NCBI GenBank assembly: GCA_950295325.1
Contig: OX485806.1
Coordinates: 9,860,001-9,920,000 of the forward strand
Reading direction: 5' to 3'
Source: Polytrichum commune
Lineage: Eukaryota; Streptophyta; Polytrichopsida; Polytrichales; Polytrichaceae
DNA: 60,000 bases
Shown: piece after piece, positions 45,742 to 54,600 of the stretch
Numbering within the stretch: position 1 is the stretch's first letter
How the letters are laid out: the number at the start of each line of letters is the position of its first letter
The notes under the pieces: generated by a model
Database searches by the model: none
What the model was told of the DNA's origin: nothing
What the model saw: only the letters and a program-made list of their open reading frames with translations
Made by a program: the position numbers and the translations under genes

Positions 45742-48586
45742 CTACTCGTCGAGGAGGAAGGAGTCCACCCCACACCAACACATAACACATCCGATATATG
45801 AACGAACTCAATTCGTTTAGGACATTTTAGGGTATGTTAGGAGCATCTAAAAACGATTGATGTGTAAGCGTGTTGTTAGATTTTTGGTTTTGAGGGGTGG
45901 TTTTGATGGAGAAGAGCCGCGTACTTGTGTAGCCCGCAAAGTCATGACGATGTTTATGTTTTTGAGATAAATAGTGCACGGCCTCGACGCAATAGCAACA
46001 CACAAACATCCGATATATGATTTCAAGATTTTTAGACATTTTAGGATGTTTTAGGAACATCTCAAACGATTGACGCGTGAATGTGTTATTAGATTTTTGG
46101 TTTTAATGGGTAGTTTTAATGGAGAAGAGTTGCGTACTAGTCTAACCCACAAAGTCATGACGATATTTGTGTTTTTGAAATAAATATTGCACGACCTCGA
46201 CGCAATGGCTTGGCATCATCATCAAACGAGTCAAAATTTTACAAACTTACGGGACGTTTTGGTGGTCGTGGTGGGAAGTTGTTGAGGTCATCTTCGCATT
46301 TGTCAGGGGACCTTGGGCTTAGAAGCCTTGCCTTCTCCATAGCCACATTCTCCAACATTATCTGCACTCCCATTTCTTGCAACTTAATCATGTTCATCGT
46401 ATTGGCAAAAGCATAATTGTAATGTAAGATGTTTGTGAATGACTGTAATGTTGCTATCCAATAACTTCTATGGAGATTTGTTTTTTAGAAGAAGAAAAAA
46501 CTAAAGGTACATTTTTAGTTGCATGAAGAAAATTATAAAATTATGACATCTACCGTAAGGTACTTCAAAGTTCATAAGTTGTGATCATAATGGAACTTAT
46601 TAGAGAAAACCAAATTTGGCAAATGTGTTCCCTCTTATCAAGGGGATTGATGTGTTGTATTTGAAGACAATTGTTCAATTTTAGTTCTCATAACATTTCA
46701 GATCCATATTAATGTTATGTGGAATTGACAATAGTATAGGGAATATCCCCCACATTTAGACTGAATGTGAAAATATTGAGAATATTCCTTAGAATAGTGT
46801 TAGTCCCACATATCATTGTTATGGATTTGCATAATGTTATGCTAAACACCATCACGTGAACAATTTAGTAATATTTCCTTGTTTTCTCGCCCGGGAGGTG
46901 GGAGGTCCAAAAATATGTTGGAAAGTAATGATACTCCTAAACTACTAAACGTGAAACCTCTCAACACCTTCCAATTTCATAATACAATGAATGTGAATAG
47001 ACATCAAAACCTGCAAGAAGTTAACATCCCATGGCACCAAGCCCGCGTCGTTTGCCACTTGAACGCCGTTTGGATAAACCAAACACAACACCTCCTCCGG
47101 TAACAACTCCACCTCCTCCGGGCCCCTATTGATGGTAATATAAACCCCCCGAGCACAAGGAAATTAGGCCACAATTTGTGATTCAAAAGAACGGATGACA
47201 AATGCACAATGAGAAAACACGAACTGACATAATGAAATCGTGTCTTGTGGTTTAAGGGCCACTTCACACACGACACCGAGAGCCCGTGACCATTACACTT
47301 CAAGCACTCTCATTGGCGGAAAAGGCGGAGCCGGTCCAAGTTCACTTCCCACTACGCTTGAGGGACCAATGGAGTACGTGAATGCAAGATGGATGCAAAG
47401 TCTACATGGATTCCTACATAGCATTGAATGGATCACGGTTTCATGGTCACTTGAACTATTTTCAAAACCACCTCTTGGAGGTAAGCCTCACACAAAACCG
47501 GGAGACCACGGCACTTTGAACGCTCACAACCGTTGATTTATTCTATTTTATCATGCGTGAGGACCCGCGTGAATAGAAATCCGTTGAAATAGCATTTGAT
47601 TGAGGGCCGAGTCACATATGACTTCACACTATACTCGAGGCTCCGTGACCGCACTACATGATTGTGGAGGTGTGTTGGGACGGCCTTTGGACACTTTCTT
47701 TTGGGCTCTCACAATTTCATAGTCACGGCTCTTGGCTCGCGTGTGAAGTGGCCCTAAGATCGATCGTATGAAAGAGCGTGACGACAAAATCTTACATAGG
47801 TGCACCTAGAATCGTGAATGCTTTTTGGACCGCGAGCCCATAAGAAACATCGCGACATAAGTACAACAAGAGGCAATGCCATGGGAGTCCGGGCTCCCCT
47901 TTGTCTAGAATTGCAAACACAAACTTCTTCATCTCGGTTGCAAAGTCCCATTCCGAGACCGCCGTTGTGGGGGCGGGTTCCTTAGGTGGCTCTCCTTTTT
48001 CGGGTTCCAATTCCTCCGACTCTTCATCGGATTCTTCAACTGCAATCACAAATTGGAAAATTTCCGTCAACGTCCCTTCACTTTCGTCGAGATGGAGAAA
48101 CGCCTTCCGATCCTTAAAGTTCCATGGGGTACGTGATATTGTCTTGTCTTAGTGGGCCTAGGAAAACATGGGGGATAAGTCCCATGGGATTCCCTTGCAA
48201 CATCAAATTGAGCTATGAGAGACGGGTTTTCATGGACACAACACGTGAGGATCGTGTGCTCATGTGGATTTATTTTTATTTTTATTTTTTATTAATGTTA
48301 GAAAGGTAATTGAATGGATGGAAAATTTGTGTTTTGTACAACTCACATCAAAGATGTGTAATAGAGTATGCTTTGCATGCCCAACTTAGAATTAACATCG
48401 AGAAGAAACTTGTGTAGGGTGAGCCTTAGGGGTTGTTTACACCATGGGACCATGAAGTCGGCCCAAGGCCCTATAAAATCTATGATTGGTTGTTGAATTC
48501 GTCCCGGGACCACTTCGGTTCACATCAAGGACAAAATATTAGAGTGGTTGTGGAGTTCGAGGTCCCCAAAGACATATTTTAAGGCC

Positions 48587-48618
<32 letters not shown>

Positions 48619-51600
48619 AACTCCGGTCCCTTTTTAGCAAGGGGCCGGCGTGAATAAAGTGTCCGTTCGTAACGTCAATGACCCGATGCCCACCGGACAA
48701 GGGGACATTGGGACAATACTACTCTCCCCTTTCGAGGATGGACACTAGTGACACACAATACTAGTTCCTAGCTAGCCACTAGTGCCTTGAAGATACCGGA
48801 CATGGAATCCCCCCAAAGGGCTTTGAGGTACCCATACAACAAGCTCCAAGGACCCCCCACCATAGTTGGGTGGACTAAGGTGGTGAGCACCACGCCGGCA
48901 TGGGGAATAGAACCCACAACCTCCTCATTGGGGGCCATGAGCCCTAACCACCAAGCCAAGGCCCGTGGTGCTTTTTTAAGGCCTACATTATCCACTGGCA
49001 TGTTCCAACAGGTTTTGCGATGGGAGAGGCTAAAGAGGTGTTGTCGTAGAGAAAGGCAAGGGCTTTTGGCAGAGACATGATGTTATAATATTTTTTTAAC
49101 TTTTTTTTCTTTCTCTTTTGATTCTTTTTTTTTGGTGGGGGAGAGAAGATGAATACATGAGAAGACAAACGAATGGTCAAACTTGATTTTTTTAATTTAA
49201 AAAGAAACACCTTTTTTGGACATATTTCCACAAAAAAATTAGCTTATTCCTTTTTGGGTGCATGGTCATTCCTCTTGGTCCACATTCAGTTTACACCTAC
49301 TGAGGGGCCCAAAGACTTTGTAAATTGATTTTTCAAGAAATCAGAAAATGAAAGTCGGACCATGGAAAAAGGGCATTCTTCATGCTCTGACTTTGTGGTC
49401 CATGGTGTAAACCAACCCTTAGACTACCTCTATTTGATTAGAACTGACACCATCTTCATTGATCTCCATGGAAGCAATTTAGAAGTGTTTTACCCTCACA
49501 AAATAATATGTACCCCTAATCAATCAAAATCTCAAGCAATTGGTTTTGAGAGGCTAAAAACATGCGTTACATGAAATGATGGATATGAATTTTTTTTTTA
49601 AATTTAATAAATAACATGCTCATTCTCTCCACATTGTGTTATCTATGGCCTAAAACATCAACTAGAAAATAGAGGACCTTCTATAAGAAGGAAACTTGAA
49701 TGAATACCCGTCAAAACGTTTTGTTACAAAAAGGGAGTGGCCACTTTCTTGTCACTTGGACCATTCAAGGATAATTTATAGAAGGAAAAATGAAAAATAA
49801 TATATCATCAAGGTTAAGAGCAACTTACAAGTATCAAACCACAATCCTATATTGATAAAATCGTCCAATGTCATGAAACTGTTTGAAGGGTCGGTCTCCT
49901 TTTTCGTTGCCACCACCAAGAAGAAATCTAGTTTTTGTGTATGTGAACCCAATGAGAATTTTTAGAATGTTTTTACAACACACGGACTTTCATAAAACAT
50001 TTGAAATCATTGATAAACTTACCATTCATGAAACAACACATAACATGGTCAAAACACCCATTCTATTGTAATACATACTTAGCGCTTGAGGTGCGTATGC
50101 ACAAGACAAGTACTTAGTGACAAAAATATTCGTGATTCAAAATGACAATGGTGATCTTCACAAAACTCAAACATAGAATTTAAATGCATAACAAGGGACT
50201 CATGGTATAATTTACCGACGCGTGCTTGTACAATGTCCTCGAGGCTAGATTTAGATAGGAAGAAATCAAAGTATGAATCGGCCAATGCTACAAGTAAAGC
50301 TCTCCAATCCACGACATGTGTGTAACCCTCCGCCAAAGGCTTCAAATCCTCACGAGAAACCTACAATCACCTTTGATGCTTTAGTTTGCTTGCACAAAAA
50401 GAAAGAAAAAAAGAAAAAATCAACGTCAGGCAATCCGACATGAATTCGATCATGTTGGCCCTACCCTGCTCAAGAATCCCCTTGGTGCAGGGTGGGGTTT
50501 AATGCTTACCTTGTTGTGGGTGGGTTCTTGTTTGTAAAAAGATATGAAACAAAATGAAGTAATATTACATTATATTGATACTTATTTATTATGTGTGTGT
50601 GTGAGGGGGAGGACACTAGTTATTGTTTATTGTCATTACACAAAAATACCAGAGTTGTCACATCCCATCTATATGCGACGCATGTAGATATATTGCATGT
50701 AAACATCATCCAAAGATTGGTTGTCGTTCATTTATGCAAGAAAGGAATTTAAATCTTCTAGTTTATTTATTTATTTATTTATTTATGGTAAAATCTAGGC
50801 CAAACATCCTCATACATAAATTTTATAAGTCACCTTGAAAGTTTGCTCCATTTTCTCATACCACACTTGGAATGGTCCATGTGCAATCTCCTTAGTGCTA
50901 GGCAACCGTGGCACTTGCCCTTGTGCAAGGTCATCTTTGAACAATTCATGGACTTCTTCAATGGTCTTAACAATATTATCCTTAGCTTTTTTTTCTACTA
51001 TCACGTAAGCCCCTGCACAAATAGTTGTTCATGATATTATCAAGCATGTAAAAATTTATTTGTGGGGCTAAGTATCACTTGAGAACGATCCTACAATTAT
51101 GTTGAAAATCTCATAATTTAAAGTGAACATGAGACATCCTATGAATGTTACTTGATGTTTTGACAACCAACAAGTTCATACCTCACTATTTATGAAAAGA
51201 GAACACCGGTGGCATACTTAGTAATGTTGAATTAAAGTTTATGCCTCCGTCAACTACATTAAAAAGGGTACGAAAGATTTCATGTGTTTTGCTTTACATC
51301 GTGGTTACACACGGTATTTTGTTCTTCCATCGATTTCTCAAAGCATGTCTTCAAAGTTGAGGCAAGACATGTTTTTGAATTATCTTGGACCTTTACCCTA
51401 AGGCCGTGCAATAAGAGATGCATTTTCAAGGTTGCAATTGGCTTACTAGGCATTGCCTTGAACCGAGTCCCAAGGGCATTCAACAATTTGCAATGCCATA
51501 GTATGCTTTCAATAGGCACAAGTGGACCTGGTTCCTGCACATCTTCTACCATTCGGATATCAATATTAAGCTCAAATGTTTTTGTAGTGGCTTCGTTCTA

Positions 51601-54600
51601 TTCTATTTGATTGTGGGTTTAACACCCCACGCTATTCATATTAAGTTTGGACTCCAAAAATATCAAGAACAAACACATCTCAAATGTTTGATACAAGAAC
51701 ATCCTTACATCATCCTTTGGGTTCATTAAACATTACGGGTGAACCTAAGAATATGTGTGTGTGTGTGTGCACGTGCACATGTTTTTTAAATTAAAAAGAT
51801 GTTCTATCTACACAACATTCATTAGTTGAATAATACTTGAGAAATTAACTCCTGATGATTCCTAATGACTCAAAGTAACCATTTGAAAATATTGAACATC
51901 TGAGAATCGACTTGGAGGTATTGAAAACAAAACCACTTGGATTATGTGGGACATGGAAGCATTGTTTGTTGGTTTCAGGTGATTACGTTATACTTTAAAA
52001 TAACCCAATTTCAACACAGTTTCACGTAAAAGTAGAGACAATCCCCAGAGATGAAACATGAGCGATGTTTCATAACACCTACCAAAGAGAACGGTGGACG
52101 TGCTAGTTGCTACATGGAACATGGAAGTGTTGTTTGAAGAGGAGTTAGTGTTTAAACTGGGATCAAATACCCTAGATTAGTTGAGATCAAATTAGAATGA
52201 ATCAACAACAAACTTAGAGAATACACATCATTACCACAATTCTCATGATAGGTGTAGGAAACAAAATCCATAAAGCTTTTACTTATTTATATTGTCATGT
52301 TGCCCCAAGGTCGGCGACCTCTCAACCTTTCTCTAGTTTAGAACAAGTGCTACTTATAATATAAACATGCGTGATGTAGTTTCACCTTTACTAGCTTTGG
52401 GATAGCGATTATGAATTCTTCGCCCCCAAAGAAACATTTGTACCACATGGGTATCGCTTCAACTGCGGAATCCATTATGTACACGATTGATTGCTCGGCT
52501 ACTTTCATTTCATCCTAGAAGAACACACAACACTATCACACGTGTGGCCAATGAACTACACTTTAATTCCAAGTAGTATATACAACAAGATACATGAAAT
52601 TGTTCCACATTTTGAAGTTGGTGTGGTCCAAACGAATTTCAACTCATTGACACCGATGTTCATACTAATGCCAATAGTATATGTGAATGTCCAAGACATA
52701 GATTTCTTTATACCTAAAACAATTCAACAATAGAGTAGAAATTGGTGGCAAGGAAATGATTTCAACTACTTGTGTGAGTGACTTGGGGGTAATGAGTTTG
52801 CTAACAATTGGCTACTCTTTTGGTGCATGTTAATTTCAAGCAATTGTGGTCACCCTAATTAGTGTGCATGCTATTGAGATATCCACATTAATTGAATTAA
52901 AAAAATACATGCAAAAAATTGTTTGGCTTACAAAAAAGACTACGTTAGATTGTCGTATTAGTGTGGGCTAATCCTTGGGGGTGGATTCTTTATACCATGT
53001 ACGAATTAACATGAGTGTAAGAAGGGGAACAATCAAGGCACTAGCCTGCATAGTATACATAAGGGAGGGGTATTCATTTTCTCTAGTGGGTACATTTAAG
53101 AAGGCTATTAATTTTTTTGAAGTAAAGGTAGATGCACAAGAAGATGGTCCTAAGGTTCAGACAATATATTGACAATAGACGTGCTAGTTTCATCTAATTC
53201 AAATTTTTATTCATTGTTTTCATATGGTGCCAGCCCTCAATGACTCCCTTGCCTATTCTTGTTAGGGTTTGGATTTGGGTTACATGACAAACTGGAGACT
53301 CTTGGAGTGCTCACGGGCTGCCTTGAGTTTCTCTTGAGTGGCTAGGTTATTTTCCTCTTGTCTTTGTTTGTTTGATGCAATTGTTAAGATACATGCTATG
53401 AAAGGAAAAATGTTCAATGATTCTCTCGTTAGATATCGAACATGTAGTGGAGGCAGTTAGCATATTAAATTGGAAAGCTTAATATTAATACATAAGTCCG
53501 TTTTCTAGCTTGCCGTTAGTATGTATACATTTGTTTCTCTTTATAAACTTCTCGTACACATGCGGTTTAATTTCATAGTGACCCCATACATCTCATTTAG
53601 ATTTCTAATGAAGAAATCCCCCCCCCATGGGCTACGTTATTTTTCAATCAACACCAAATCTTTAATTTTAAAATAGTGAGGGTCATATTCTTTGTGTTTT
53701 AAAAAATATAGACGTGGGTGAGTATTTTACATTGTGATACTTTTTCCCTTGAACCGATATTGAAGATGTTGTTGGAAATCTCCATGACCTAGGGGAACGA
53801 TTTAGAAGTTTTGAAGCCCACATTACTTCCACCATAGCTAAACAATTAGTGTGGCCCACACTAATTATTTCCACCCACACTAATTTAGTTTGCTTCCAAG
53901 GAGAGTATGATTTTTTACTTGACTAATTGCCGCGATCCACTTGTCCATGCGTACTCGTGCTCCATCTATCAATGGCTGAAGCTCTTCATAATATATGCAA
54001 GCATTTCTAGCTGCATACAGTAGTATAATAATAATAATAACAATGTGGCAAAGTTAATGCAAGAGAAACTCACATGCAAATTGTCTCAAAATCTACCATA
54101 CATTATAAGGTGTTATGTACACGTGGATGTTTGGACACTATAAAAATAGAAATGGAATATTTCATTATTTTTTATGGATGAAATAGTCAAAAATCCATAC
54201 ATTACATTACTCACCATGCAACTCTCATTATGTGGATCCACATAATATAACAGTCAAATGCATATGGAGGCTCAAATTTAGATTGAGCTCCCAACATCCA
54301 ACTCTTATATTCTAAGGGTCCATGTCATTGAGTAATGTTATGTACAAATGAAATTGGGATGAAATTGCCAAGCCTTGGATTAATGTACTTGTACATGGAT
54401 GAAGTTTTACAAGTTCATCCAATTTTGAATGAATCACTTTGATGATTGTCATCAGTGTGGATATCTTGAAAATGCGAAGAAAAACAAAATAGAATAATTA
54501 GATGGTACAATAATTCATAGCATTGTTTAGATTTTGTGAGTTGTTCAGTGGAGCCCCTTATTAGTGGGAACAATTCCCGAATAGTGGTCACATACGATCT

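Noticed and set aside
48904-48958. Genuine tRNA gene on the minus strand
   Set aside because: A and B boxes are present but there is no closed cloverleaf or acceptor stem, and the sequence continues into a SINE body with tail and target-site duplication.
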